This document shows, piece by piece, positions 8,387-20,100 of a stretch of DNA of 64,000 bases. Source of the DNA: Enterococcus malodoratus ATCC 43197 (GTDB lineage: Bacteria > Bacillota > Bacilli > Lactobacillales > Enterococcaceae). A model generated the notes under the pieces. It was given only the letters and a program-made list of their open reading frames with translations, was not told the DNA's origin and made no database searches. Positions within the stretch are counted from its first letter, which is position 1; each line of letters opens with the position of its first letter. The DNA lies in the NCBI RefSeq assembly GCF_000407185.1, contig NZ_KE136483.1, positions 62,001 through 126,000 on the forward strand, written 5' to 3'. The translations under genes were made by a program, and so were the position numbers.

Positions 8387-9469
8387 TCATCGTTTTTTCT
8401 TCTTTTTATGCGAGGCGCGTTTGCCTTCTGGGGTCTTTTTAAACAGTTCAGCTTGGGATTCTACCTGCTTTTGCTTCTTACTTTTCGGTTTTTTATAATC
8501 TACATAGGGGCTTTTCTCTGTTGCGGAAAGTGCCATCGGTTTCTGTGCAGCGGGTTTCTTGGCTTCGGCTTTTGGCGGTTCTTTGACAGCGGATGTGGTT
8601 GAACCACTGATTGATTCAGCTTTTGGGGCTGTAGCGGCGATCGACTTTTCTGGTGAATTAATGTCCGAATCATTTGCCGAGTCTTCTTTTTTGAGTTCTT
8701 CCATACGAGTATCGGTCAAAACAATGCCCTCAGGTAGAAGTAATTTTACTATTTCCAGCTTTTCTTCCTCCGTTAAATCATCTAAATCAACTTCTGGCGA
8801 CACTCCCATTTCTGGTTGAAGTTCCTTGACTAGATCAGTTGCCTCCACAATTTTCCCTTTTCTGATCTTGATATCGCGGGTACAGTTGTCGATCTCGGAG
8901 TTCTCCAATTTAACAAAACGTCGAACGTCATCCTTTTCAAAAATAGTCAAAGAAGACATCAATTCTAATACGGAATCGATTTTGGTTGCTGAAGAATTCG
9001 GATCGGCATCCCGCAAACTCCACGTGTGCACCTTTCCCATCGCATCTTCAAAGGTCGAGACAATTTTATATTGCTGACCTTCTAATGCTTCAACAGGTGT
9101 CGTTTTTTCAAGTAAGTATCTTTTGCCGTCGCCTAAACGGTTGTTGTAACGGTGGATTTGTTTTGAGTTTTTGTAGAAACGTTTGAGGACTTGGTCCCAT
9201 TCCTTTTCGTTTTCAAAAGCATCGCGAAATAGTGGACAAAATTTGCGCAACACCTCTGTCGGCTCCGCAAATAGAAAGATTTCTCTGATTAAGTCGTTGC
9301 AGATTCCTGCAAAGTCACTTACGCACAAACATTGACGAATCAGCACAGCCACAAGGTATTGAATGGTGGTATCTGCATCCGACGATTCTGTGTGCGCTTT
9401 CAAAATACGTTTCTCAAGGTTCGTTTTTCCCATGGTAAAAAGTGTGATTTGCGACAATGTTTTTGGCAT
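8387..9469 (-). CDS. Orphan 360-residue protein with Lys-rich C-terminal tail
   Basis: I do not recognise this protein. It has a strong start (AGAAGGAGAG 8 bases before the ATG), no signal peptide and no membrane helix. Residues 1–240 look folded and mixed alpha/beta, with a Cys-containing N-terminal part (LIRQCLCVSDFAGICNDLI) and the segment GQQYKIVSTFEDAMGKVHTW. Residues about 250–340 are low complexity, rich in Ala, Pro, Ser and Lys, and the protein ends in KKKKKR. The basic tail could bind nucleic acid or an anionic surface, but this is inference. It is transcribed alone, opposite to its neighbours, with no obvious partner gene. Confidence 0.75.
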   Translation of the reverse strand: MPKTLSQITLFTMGKTNLEKRILKAHTESSDADTTIQYLVAVLIRQCLCVSDFAGICNDLIREIFLFAEPTEVLRKFCPLFRDAFENEKEWDQVLKRFYKNSKQIHRYNNRLGDGKRYLLEKTTPVEALEGQQYKIVSTFEDAMGKVHTWSLRDADPNSSATKIDSVLELMSSLTIFEKDDVRRFVKLENSEIDNCTRDIKIRKGKIVEATDLVKELQPEMGVSPEVDLDDLTEEEKLEIVKLLLPEGIVLTDTRMEELKKEDSANDSDINSPEKSIAATAPKAESISGSTTSAVKEPPKAEAKKPAAQKPMALSATEKSPYVDYKKPKSKKQKQVESQAELFKKTPEGKRASHKKKKKR

Positions 9470-9663
9470 AAGTGTGCTCTCCTTCTATTTTAAAGTTATT
9501 ATTTTTTTTGATCTCTGTTTTTAAATTCACTTTTATGATACATCAGAATAAACTAAAAATAGCCTTAGAAATACTCTATCTTTTAATTAAAATGAATAAA
9601 TTTGAGTATATGAGTGGTATAGTTAACAACTTCAATATATAAAACAATAAGCAAATACGAATA

Positions 9664-9883
9664 ATGAAAAAAGATTGATTCGCTTGTTTTCTTGGCATTG
9701 TTTCTATGTTTTTCAATTTTCGTTGTTTCTGGAGAAGAAGCAAATGTTGGGGTTATGTATCATCTATACAATACCAGTTCAGATGAACATTTCTATACCG
9801 CGACTACTGGTGAAAAGAAACATTTTGAGGTGGGGGATTATCATGATTTCTCAAAAGTATGCTTACAAAGAAGAGATGCTTAA
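9664..9883 (+). pseudogene. Remnant of a secreted DUF5648-like protein
   Basis: ATGAAAAAA at 9664 begins a signal-peptide-like sequence that is interrupted after four codons. Skipping one base gives IDSLVFLALFLCFSIFVV, a typical signal helix, followed by GVMYHLYNTSSDEHFYTA. The LYNxxxxEHFYT pattern is the start of the repeat found in DUF5648-type C-terminal domains of secreted Gram-positive proteins. The frame ends after only about 70 codons, and its last codons run into a terminator hairpin. It appears to be an internally deleted and frameshifted gene. Confidence 0.55.
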
Positions 9884-9902
9884 TTTTGAGCATCTCTTCT
9901 TT
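9869..9902 (+). terminator. Terminator hairpin of the remnant secreted-protein gene
   Basis: AGAAGAGATGCT and AGCATCTCTTCT form a perfect 12-bp stem with an 8-base loop. Only a short T run follows. Confidence 0.6.
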
Positions 9903-10023
9903 GCGTTTATATCCTATAGTGTAATGATTAAGTAATTAGAAAGCATAGTTTTGATCAGTCAATCAAAACACGGAGAGAGTGATTAATTAAGCTTCTCACT
10001 TTTCAAATCGAACTATCTCCAAT

Positions 10024-10239
10024 TTAGTTATTCTCAATCTTTCTAATTATATCCTCCTTATTGGAAAATATCCGCAAGATCAAAATTGCATTATTCACTT
10101 CATCAACTTGATACAAGATGGAAATTTTTTCTTGGCGATATAAGAAGTGATTGACTAATTCGATATTGAACATTTTAAGATCTCTGCCGATTTTCGGATT
10201 AGCGAGGGATTGGAATGTTTTAAAGAGTGCCTCGATCAT
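10024..10239 (-). pseudogene. ParE/RelE-like toxin, C-terminal remnant
   Basis: On the minus strand, a 71-codon stretch beginning MIEALFKTFQSLANPKIGRD and ending with EKISILYQVDEVNNAILILR plus a short tail has the pattern of the C-terminal half of ParE-type toxins: an aligned 'L..NP.IGR' helix, then 'R.....I.Y..D...N.I.I.RI'. The N-terminal half is missing; upstream sequence runs into the metG promoter region. No antitoxin gene is adjacent. It is probably a dead toxin fragment. The assignment is by pattern only. Confidence 0.45.
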
Positions 10240-10300
10240 TTTTAACAAAAAACAATTGCTGATAAGTAACCATCCATTTCTTAAAAGCAAAGACCTTTTG

Positions 10301-10309
10301 TGGTATACT
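10301..10309 (+). promoter_or_regulatory. metG extended -10 promoter element
   Basis: TGGTATACT (10301–10309) is an extended -10 (TGN plus TATACT) 33 bases before the metG start codon. The -35 region (TTAAAA near 10281) is weak. Confidence 0.5.
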
Positions 10310-10329
10310 ACGTAGGAATCTATTTTTAA

Positions 10330-12351
<2,022 letters not shown>

Positions 12352-12361
12352 TAGAAAATCA

Positions 12362-12402
12362 AAAGGTCGAAATCCAAAGTAAAGGGATTTCGACCTTTTT
12401 TT
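12362..12402 (+). terminator. metG terminator
   Basis: AAAGGTCGAAATCC pairs with GGATTTCGACCTTT, and a T run follows. Confidence 0.88.
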
Positions 12403-12438
12403 GTTTATGAACCAATATAGGCAGTTGATTGTCTCTAG

Positions 12439-13149
12439 CTAGCTGATTTTTTTAATGAATCGTTTCGTAAAAAGAATGAACCAAAACAAACAAACGAGAG
12501 TCCCGAGCAGAAGTGTGGGCCAAAGATCTTTCTCAAAAATCAGTTGGCCAACCCAAAAGCTGGGAAGAATACTAGTGAACCAGCGCCAAGAGTCGGAGAC
12601 GAGTCCAGCGACAATCAATCCCATCAAGGTGATGCCCGTCAATTTTGAAACAGCTAGACCTTCGACGCGATTAGAAGCTAAAGAAACGATCATCATAGCC
12701 ACTGCGATGCCGAATAAAGTAGCAATAATAGATGCTGAAATAGTGGTAAGCAGCGAAATATCGGAAAGGGCAAACCAGCGAGTAATCACAATAGCGCAAA
12801 GAAATCCCCAAATCGCCGGAATACCGATTCTTGCAAAAAGATACTGTAAATGACTTGCGGGTGTGATCTGATAATAATTTCCGAGACCTTCATCACATTC
12901 TTCTAAGAGTAAAAAGGCGCTGGACATAGTTAGCAGCGTGGGTGTTAAAATAATCATCAGTCCATCTGTAATTGGATACCAAGGTTCGAGAGAAAAGCTG
13001 CTTCGCACTAAGAGAAGTTGATTCAGCCATGGCAGCAAAAAACGAAAAGCGATGCCGACCAGGAGTGGAGCAGGGATCAAGAATAGCATGATTGCATCGC
13101 GTAAAACAACGTGCATACCGATGGAAAAAATTTTAAGTGTTAATCGCAT
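12439..13149 (-). CDS. ABC exporter permease subunit (second)
   Basis: A 236-residue integral membrane protein with about six hydrophobic helices, the size and pattern of ABC-2 type permeases. It is the last gene of a TetR–ATPase–permease–permease operon. The start MRLTLKIFSIGMHVV at 13149 is preferred (GAGGGGAGAAAAGG upstream); it overlaps the preceding permease by 17 bases. A longer in-frame start at 13200 would lie deep inside the upstream gene. Substrate unknown. The acidic loop FLLLEECDEGLGNYYQIT matches the cytoplasmic segment EKDESLHSYIAVTPL of its neighbour, so the two permeases are probably distant paralogues that form a heterodimer. Confidence 0.85.
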   Translation of the reverse strand: MRLTLKIFSIGMHVVLRDAIMLFLIPAPLLVGIAFRFLLPWLNQLLLVRSSFSLEPWYPITDGLMIILTPTLLTMSSAFLLLEECDEGLGNYYQITPASHLQYLFARIGIPAIWGFLCAIVITRWFALSDISLLTTISASIIATLFGIAVAMMIVSLASNRVEGLAVSKLTGITLMGLIVAGLVSDSWRWFTSILPSFWVGQLIFEKDLWPTLLLGTLVCLFWFILFTKRFIKKIS

Positions 13150-13846
13150 GCCTTTTCTCCCCTCTTGCTTCTGTTTCACGTTGAACACAACGAACAGCAA
13201 GTATAAATGCCGCGCCTGTCCAAAGGAACAATTCGATGAAATAAATCAAAAAATTTGTTGGATCATTTGACAACGTACCGTTAATCAATTTGAATACAAT
13301 CGTTCCAGGAATCGCATTCGTAAAAGGTAGCTGAATTCCTAAAATAGTAAGAATCGCTGGTGTCAAAAGCAACAGAGCAGGAGGAACGCTGGCTAATAGG
13401 TAGCCGTTGAGTGTCTTAGAAAAGGTAGCAAAAATCAATCCTAGTAAGGTGAAAAAGCAAGAAGAGAGAAAAATTACAGCTGCTAATAATAAAGCGTGAA
13501 CGAATGGAATCGCAAGGAAACCGATAATCGTCGCAGAAAGTGTGGATACGATACCTAAAGAAAAGATTTTACTCAATACGTATTCAGCCGTTTTTAATGG
13601 CGTGACCGCTATGTAACTATGCAAAGACTCATCCTTTTCCAATAGCCAGATACCGCCAATGAAGAAATAGCCCAACACAGCTGGATCACTGAGCATTACT
13701 AGACTGCCCGCCGTACTTTTAAGTGTTGGATCGGTTATTTGCTGAAGAATCAATACATATAAAATTGTTAGCAAACTGTAGATCAAATAGAAACCATATT
13801 TTATTTGGTAACAGACATCATTTTTAATCGTTGGCAGAAGTCTCAT
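13133..13846 (-). CDS. ABC exporter permease subunit (first)
   Basis: A 237-residue protein with about six membrane helices. The cytoplasmic segment LEKDESLHSYIAVTPLKTAE between helices 2 and 3 is the usual place for contact with the ATPase in ABC-2 permeases. Its ATG overlaps the stop of the ATPase gene (ATGA), so translation is coupled. It probably pairs with the following permease and the upstream ATPase to form one exporter. Substrate cannot be inferred. Confidence 0.85.
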   Translation of the reverse strand: MRLLPTIKNDVCYQIKYGFYLIYSLLTILYVLILQQITDPTLKSTAGSLVMLSDPAVLGYFFIGGIWLLEKDESLHSYIAVTPLKTAEYVLSKIFSLGIVSTLSATIIGFLAIPFVHALLLAAVIFLSSCFFTLLGLIFATFSKTLNGYLLASVPPALLLLTPAILTILGIQLPFTNAIPGTIVFKLINGTLSNDPTNFLIYFIELFLWTGAAFILAVRCVQRETEARGEKRHAINT

Positions 13847-14700
13847 TGCAGCCGCCTTCCTGTTAGTGAAATAAAAACATCTTCTAAACTTTGTTCTACT
13901 GAATGGATCCGCGTGATTTTTTCCGACTTAGCCATGTTCAAAAAATGAGTATCTGAACCCAGCGCATGTAAAAGAATCGTCCGTTCTTCCTCCAAGTTTC
14001 GTGTATTTTGAAACGTATAAATGATGCGCTTTTCTTGTTTTGAATTACGAAAATCCGTCGGAGTATCTAACGCACGTATCTCACCATCAACAATAAAAGC
14101 CACGCGATCACAAAGCTCTTCCGCGTCTTGCATATTATGTGTCGTGAGGATGATCGTCTTCCCAGATTTTTGCAATTCTCTTACCATTTCTTTTAAAATC
14201 ATCGCATTGGCAGGGTCGAGGCCGCTCGTCGGTTCATCTAAAAATAAGAGATCAGGGTCATGCAGTAAACAGCGAATAAAACCTAAACGTGCCTTCATTC
14301 CTTTGGAAAAACGATTGACCTGTTTATCCGCATCCTGTAGCAGTCCCATTCGTTCTAACAAAGGGTTGGGATCAAGTGTAGCATTTGAATATAAAGACGA
14401 GAAATAGTGTAGGTTCTCTATTGCAGTGAACTTGCCGTAAAAATTAGGAAATTCAAAATCAACACCGATTTTTTCATAGAAATCTTTTGAACGTTCTTTT
14501 ACTGAAGTCTCTAGAACAGAGGCCTTACCGCGATAGCCCAGCAGCGTCCCCGTGAGGATATTTTGCAGCGTACTTTTTCCAGCGCCGGAAGGTCCGAGAA
14601 AACCGAAAATTTCTCCTTTACGCACTTCGAAGCTAATATTCTTCAATGTGTCCTGTTCATTTTTAGGATAGCGATAAGAGAGCTTTTCCACCTTGATCAT
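13843..14700 (-). CDS. ABC exporter ATP-binding subunit
   Basis: A 285-residue ATPase. Walker A GPSGAGKST is near residue 37, the ABC signature is RFSKGMKARL, Walker B is LLFLDEPTSGLDP and the H-loop is LTTHNMQDAEEL. The C-terminal extension is typical of drug- or lantibiotic-type ABC-2 exporters. The start at 14700 is chosen because GGAGG precedes it and its ATG overlaps the stop of tetR (TAATG). Upstream in-frame codons fall inside tetR. It powers the two permeases encoded directly downstream. Confidence 0.92.
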   Translation of the reverse strand: MIKVEKLSYRYPKNEQDTLKNISFEVRKGEIFGFLGPSGAGKSTLQNILTGTLLGYRGKASVLETSVKERSKDFYEKIGVDFEFPNFYGKFTAIENLHYFSSLYSNATLDPNPLLERMGLLQDADKQVNRFSKGMKARLGFIRCLLHDPDLLFLDEPTSGLDPANAMILKEMVRELQKSGKTIILTTHNMQDAEELCDRVAFIVDGEIRALDTPTDFRNSKQEKRIIYTFQNTRNLEEERTILLHALGSDTHFLNMAKSEKITRIHSVEQSLEDVFISLTGRRLQ

Positions 14701-15290
14701 TATTTTTCCTCCACTAATTGGTTCACTAATCCCTCGCACATTACTGAAATGACTTGATCGAGCATTTGCTTTTCTTCGTTTTCCATCATAACCCGAGCAC
14801 CATAAAGAGCTTGGAAAACTTTGGTCACGACGTCGATCGGTTGAGTAAATCGAATACCATAGGGTTCAAACAATTGTAGTGCGGCAGCATCTTCACCAGA
14901 GTGAGCTTCGACTGCTTCAGGTGGAAGTTTCCGCAGCAATAGTGCCATGGTCTCACTATCTGTATTCTGAATTAATGGGTACTGATCCATTAATTCAAAC
15001 ATAAAGAGGAGTGTCTTTTTTACCAAGTCTCGAGGAGCTAACTGTTGATTTTCAGCTAAGTAGACTTCCATTTGCAGCCACATTCTTTTCTGACAGTCAA
15101 CTAAAATGGAGAAGTACAATTCTTCCTTACTGGGAAAAAAGGCATAAAATGAGCCTTTGGCAATTGCGGAGGCCTTTGCGATTTCTTCAATCGTGACTTT
15201 TTTCAAGCCATATTCACAAAATAATTCTTCTGCAACAGCAACAATTTTTTCTGCAATAACTTGACGCTCGTGTGCACTAAATTTTGGCAT
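14700..15290 (-). CDS. TetR-family regulator of the adjacent ABC exporter
   Basis: A 196-residue protein with an N-terminal TetR helix-turn-helix (KVTIEEIAKASAIAKGSFYA, then FFPSKEELYF) and a variable C-terminal ligand domain. It is the first gene of the exporter operon and is co-transcribed with it, so it most likely represses its own operon and releases it when a toxic ligand binds. A palindromic site in front of the gene (15309–15345) fits such autoregulation. The ligand is unknown. Confidence 0.9.
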   Translation of the reverse strand: MPKFSAHERQVIAEKIVAVAEELFCEYGLKKVTIEEIAKASAIAKGSFYAFFPSKEELYFSILVDCQKRMWLQMEVYLAENQQLAPRDLVKKTLLFMFELMDQYPLIQNTDSETMALLLRKLPPEAVEAHSGEDAAALQLFEPYGIRFTQPIDVVTKVFQALYGARVMMENEEKQMLDQVISVMCEGLVNQLVEEK

Positions 15291-15308
15291 AATTCACCTC
15301 TTGAATTT

Positions 15309-15345
15309 ATTTATATGACTAAATATATTTATTGGTCATATAAAT
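15309..15345. promoter_or_regulatory. Palindromic operator, probably bound by the TetR regulator
   Basis: ATTTATATGAC at 15309–15319 is repeated exactly in inverted form as GTCATATAAAT at 15335–15345. The symmetry continues inward with a few mismatches. It lies 19 bases upstream of the tetR start codon, the usual place for an autoregulatory TetR operator. Confidence 0.65.
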
Positions 15346-15478
15346 ACTACGATGTTTCTTCATCACTGTCAATCCTTATCGGGTTAAACCGGCTAAGTTT
15401 TGCCAGTGCTTTTTAGCAGGGGATTCTTTAGGATTCAGGTATACTCAACGTAAAGATATCTATGAAGGAGTGATTTTA

Positions 15479-15781
15479 ATGCCACTTATTGCAATCTTGA
15501 TCGACTTAATAACACTTGGAGGCTATTTTCTTCAGTTAAATAATGGCGGCCCCACGCTTTATTTGCTAGGCTTGATTTTCCAAACAATCATGACCGTTTT
15601 ATTGCTGATCATCATGATCGGTTATCATGGCAAGAAATATTCTGGCTTCCGTCCAGAGGGATACTCATACTTAACCATTCGCTACGGAATCATTGTGATT
15701 TCATTTGTGCTCAACGGAATTGCCTTGTTTCTATACGGACTCAACTATTTTGGCATCAATGATATTGTGTTCTCAGGCTTT
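15479..15781 (+). CDS. Small membrane protein
   Basis: About 100 residues with three hydrophobic helices (roughly 3–20, 32–50 and 65–90). I do not recognise a family. The ATG at 15479 is chosen because GAAGGAG ends 8 bases upstream; a GTG at 15470 overlaps that site. TATACT at 15440–15445 may be its -10 element. Coordinates end with the last coding bases; the TAA follows directly at 15782–15784. Confidence 0.65.
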
Positions 15782-15866
15782 TAATTCTGCCACGATTGAA
15801 TCGCTATTTGTATTGTCCATTTCCGTAATGCTAAAATGAAAGGACTACAACACGTGAGGTGGATCA

Positions 15867-16349
15867 ATGACATTTAGAATAATCGAGCTTCCAGCTTTTA
15901 AGGCGGCTTCATCAGGGGTAGATTCAAACTTTGATTTTTCTGAAAAGGGCACTCTCGGAAAATTTAATGCTTACTTTTCGGCGCTTACACTTAGTCCGCG
16001 GGATTCATTTATGCCTAGAGATTTTTTATTCTTTGACGCGGTAAATGGCGGAATGGTCTGGCTGTATGCTTTATCTGAGGAAATCGATGCGGGTGATTTT
16101 GACGTGATTGATGTTGAAGGCGGCTATTTTTTGACTTATGTCTATAAGGATGGAGACGAGAAAACTCGTCGTGAATTGTTTGAAGAAGCAAAGGACTATA
16201 TTGCAAAATTAGATTCGCTTGAATTGGATATCTCGGAAACACGTTTTATGATGGGACACATCATCACACCCAAGAGAATTATTGAGCAGCAGGGATGGTC
16301 ACAAATGGAAAATTTTATTCCAATTAAGTTAAAAGAGCTGGCCGGTTAA
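15867..16349 (+). CDS. GyrI-like / AraC-effector-binding domain protein
   Basis: A 160-residue single-domain protein. The pattern MVWLYALSEEIDAGDFDVID, then a Gly-Gly turn and YFLTYVYKDGDE, then ENFIPIKLKEL at the end, matches the SOUL/GyrI-like fold that binds small amphipathic ligands in AraC- and MerR-type regulators. Here there is no DNA-binding domain. Such stand-alone proteins may sequester or hydrolyse toxic small molecules, but no ligand can be named. It has GTGAGGTGG before the ATG. Confidence 0.6.
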   Translation: MTFRIIELPAFKAASSGVDSNFDFSEKGTLGKFNAYFSALTLSPRDSFMPRDFLFFDAVNGGMVWLYALSEEIDAGDFDVIDVEGGYFLTYVYKDGDEKTRRELFEEAKDYIAKLDSLELDISETRFMMGHIITPKRIIEQQGWSQMENFIPIKLKELAG

Positions 16350-16627
16350 TAGTATAGTGAAGCCAGGGAACTGAATAATAAAGATTTTGATAATAATCAA
16401 TTTTACTATTTTTCTTTAGCTGAAAGGTATGCTATAGTTAATAAATACGAAAAATATTTTTATGCGACACTTTAACTCATTTTGATGAAATTTAATCAAA
16501 CTGGCGTAACTATAGGGTTACAAGGATGTATTAGAAGGATTTGGGAATACATCGTTTAAACGAGAAATAGTTAACTTTTAGTAATAGTAACACCCACAAC
16601 TTTAAAATAATAAATATTGATTAGTTA

Positions 16628-16656
16628 GATAGCCCGCTCTTGATTGAGCGGGCTAT
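16628..16656. terminator. GC-rich hairpin without T run
   Basis: GATAGCCCGCTC pairs perfectly with GAGCGGGCTATC around a 6-base loop. It may stabilise a 3' end or pause polymerase. Confidence 0.5.
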
Positions 16657-16668
16657 CGTTCATTTTCA

Positions 16669-16715
16669 AGGCCTCAGGAGCTTGTTGCCAAGTAGCAAGC
16701 TCCTGAGGCCTTTTT
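16669..16715 (+). terminator. Strong intrinsic terminator upstream of the pilus operon
   Basis: A 16-bp perfect stem (AGGCCTCAGGAGCTTG with its complement) followed by five T residues. It isolates the pilus operon from upstream transcription. Confidence 0.85.
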
Positions 16716-17143
16716 CTGATTAATTATCATTATGGATTTGAAAAAAAATGGGATATATCTGATTGCTGTTTTTATAACCTAAAAATTTAGAAAAGCTTGA
16801 TTTATCAAGGATTAAAGACTGTTAGTCGTAGGTTTGAATCAATTTAGAGAGCCTTTTTTATTAAAAATGATTTTTATTATTAGAAAACAATTTTTTCATA
16901 ACATTAAATAAAAGGCATTCTTAATTTAAATAGGAAAATAGCCTCGTTAAATTACATACGAATATTCTTTTTGACTGCATTTTAATATTATTACACTAAT
17001 TTGATGAATGAAAAGTTTGTTGTTAGGATTTAATTAAGATGTATTTTATTATATTTGTCTTGTTAGAAATATTTATAATTAATTTTTGACGATTTGTTTA
17101 TAGTATTTTTTGTTTTTGATTTTTTGAGGGGGAGATGAAGAAT
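16716..17143. other. AT-rich leader of the pilus operon
   Basis: About 430 bases of very AT-rich sequence without a credible gene. It must hold the pilus promoter, but no -35/-10 pair with correct spacing stands out; TTGACG at 17086 and TATAGT at 17099 are only 7 bases apart. The AGGGGGAG site at 17127–17134 serves the first pilus gene. Confidence 0.5.
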
Positions 17144-20100
17144 ATGCGTAAAGCAGGTTGGATGACAAGTGTGCTGCTAGTGGTTAGTTTACTTTTTAGT
17201 TTAGTTCCAATAAATGCAAGCAGCCGTGCTGAAAATTTGGACGTTCAGAGTGACATTCGAGTAACGGATGCAACAATTTTTAATTCAGTAGGAGAAACGA
17301 ACGCACCGGATACTCGGGCTAATGCGTTGGAACTAGTGACGATCGATCTTACGTGGCAAATGACTGATCCAAGTCTGATTGAAGAGGGCGAGACGCGAGA
17401 ATTGACACTGCCGAAAGATCTGGCCTACAGCGAACAAAGCGGCACCTTGCCAGATGGGATGGGCAGCTTTCAAGTCAGCGACGGCAGGATTCAATTTACT
17501 TTCTCTCAAAATTATCAAATGATGCCTGACGAACGAATGCCGGATTATCAATCTGTCAGACACTATCAAGGTAGTGTGACGATCCAGGCGGAAATACCTA
17601 AAACAGGTTTGTCCGAGGTATCACTTGATTTTGGCAATCAAGTAATCAAAACACTCTTCATCGAAACAAAAGCTGAAACCGAGAGTAAGAGGGAAATCTT
17701 GCAAGAGGCGGGACGAGATTTAAATGATTTAGGAACTTGGGTGCTGCGTAGTATGAAAGTGACAGACGAGAATGGTGAAAAATTCTCGGAAGAAAAACCA
17801 CCAACCCGAGATGATAACATCCAAATCGATTTTGATTGGCTGCTGGACAATGAGGCAGAGATTCAAGCGGGTGATTATTATACCTATCAGCTGCCGGATT
17901 ATTTTGCAGTGCACCAAGCGATAAAGAATGAACCATTGAAAAATGAAACACCTGGTGGTGAATCGTTAGGCAGTTTTGATGTAAGTTTGGATGGATTAAT
18001 GACGATTACGTTTAATGATAAGGCGACAGCGGTAAGCGAACGTAAGGGAACGATTCAAATTGTGACCCAGTTAGATGTGGAACAGTATATTGATGAAATA
18101 ATTACGGAAGAAGAAATCAATGAGGATGGTACTACAAGTGGAGAGATAAAGGTCACTATTGCTCAAGCCGAGATTACCAAAACCGGCTCAATTGGTACGG
18201 ACAATATCATCACTTGGGAAGTCATTATCAACGGGAATAGTCGAAAGCTGTCAAATGTCAAAGTTACTGATAATTTGCAGGCTAATCTCGAATTCCTGAG
18301 TACTAAATGTGAGGTTCCTGATGGAAATGGCGGTTGGAAAGAAGCCGAATCCGGCTTTTATCATTGCTTGCACTTCAGGCCAGAGGGAGAGCGTTCTTAC
18401 TTTGAATTAAGCTTTCCCGATTTGAATCAGAAAAAACAGAAGCTGACACATCCTGTAAAATTCACCGTTCGTTCAAAGATTACGGATGGAGGCAAGGCGA
18501 ATGCTTACGAGAATACAGTTAAGATCGCAGGGACAAATTTTAGAGAAAATGGTACATCGGCGACTGTGGCCTTAAAAAATATTCCTAGCTATAAATTCTT
18601 ACTTGGTTCCCAATTTGAAAAAGGTATCCTTGATTGGCGCGTCAAGGCGACAATCGAAAATAACGGGGGCAACATCATCGATCAGATGTATAAAACGGAT
18701 GGTTGGCCGCAAGGGGCGCTGCATTATTTGGAGCCTTCGAAGCTTGTAATCACAGATGCAAAGGGAGATACACTTGGGAAGGATCAATGGAAGTTTCTTG
18801 AGAAAGAAGAGAAAACAAAGAAGGATGAGTCTGGTACTGATCAAATCATTCGATTCGGCATCGAATTTGCTAAAGCGGGAACTTATTATCTCAGCTATCA
18901 AACGAAAGCCTTCGAGCTGCCACTACCGCTTGATGAGGAAATCGCGAATTATCTATGGGTCGAAGGAAAAAAATATAACGGCAGTAGCGGCATCGATGAT
19001 GATGATCTGTTAGGCGTAACCAAATATCATGCGGGAACCGATTACATGAAACGTGAACTATCCTGGTGGACCTCCATCAATAAGAATCAAATCGTGATGA
19101 AAAATGCCGTGATCGAGGATCGCTACAGCAGAGTCGACGGCAACAACAAGTGTGCGCTGCGACTAAATGTGAAGACTCTTCACATCTATCCATTGAAAGA
19201 AAAACCAGCTAATGACAACGATATTGATTATTCCCGAGAATTAAAAAAAGGGACAGATTTTACTTTAGAATCTAAAGGCGAGAACTATAAAGATGGTTTT
19301 GTGATTCGACTGATCGGGGATTACGCAAGTACGAGCGAAACTTTACAGATTCGTTATAATACACATTTTAAGATGGAAGATCAAAGCGAGTATTCCCGAG
19401 GGAAAAGCAATCACTTTACGAACTCAGCGATCGTAACCTATCAGTATGAACACGGAGAAGGATATGGATACGATTCAGATGAAACCGAAGTTTGGGTCGA
19501 TGCCCAAATGAGTCAGAATGGCTGGAAATATGGCGCATTTGTAGCAAAAGATGAGGAATACAAAAATCAAGTCAGTCCTTTTGCGGGGGAAAAGCCTTCT
19601 GAGGATTCTGTTTACTGGACTGTCCCGTTAAATTCATGGGGATTGAACTTAAAAGCCGGAACGATGATACGAGAGGATATTCATGAAGGGCAATCAAACC
19701 CGGATATCAAAATATACGAAGTAGAATACGGACGACCTGAATATGGACTAACAGGATATGGGCGCAAACTTGAGGAGAACGATGATTACCAGCTTATCCC
19801 GAGCAAAGACGGATCTGAAGACTTCGAAATCGAACTTTTGAAAGATATCGATAAACCGTTTGCGCTTTTTATCAAGGTAAAGGCTGATGAAGATACCTTT
19901 AAGTATAAAAATAAAGCCTATATGGACTTTGAGGATGAAAGGCTCGAAATTGAAGCCTTTGTTGAAAAGAGCTATAAAGGAAATTGGCTCACTAAAAGCG
20001 GCAGTCAAGAAATGAACGACTCAGAAGCCAAGCTGCAGGCAAATTATGAAATCGTATTGAATAAAGATAGCCGGACGATCAATGATCCGATTATTACCGA

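Larger units (their letters stand above)
16433..16715 (+). other. Possible structured RNA between promoter and tandem hairpins
   Basis: This stretch has no credible protein-coding frame. It begins with TATAGT (16433–16438), a possible -10 element. It contains short hairpins (GTAAC..GGTTAC, and GATGTATT..AATACATC) and ends with two strong GC-rich hairpins at 16628–16656 and 16669–16711, the second followed by a T run. The pattern fits a small RNA or leader, but no known RNA family was recognised. Confidence 0.3.
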
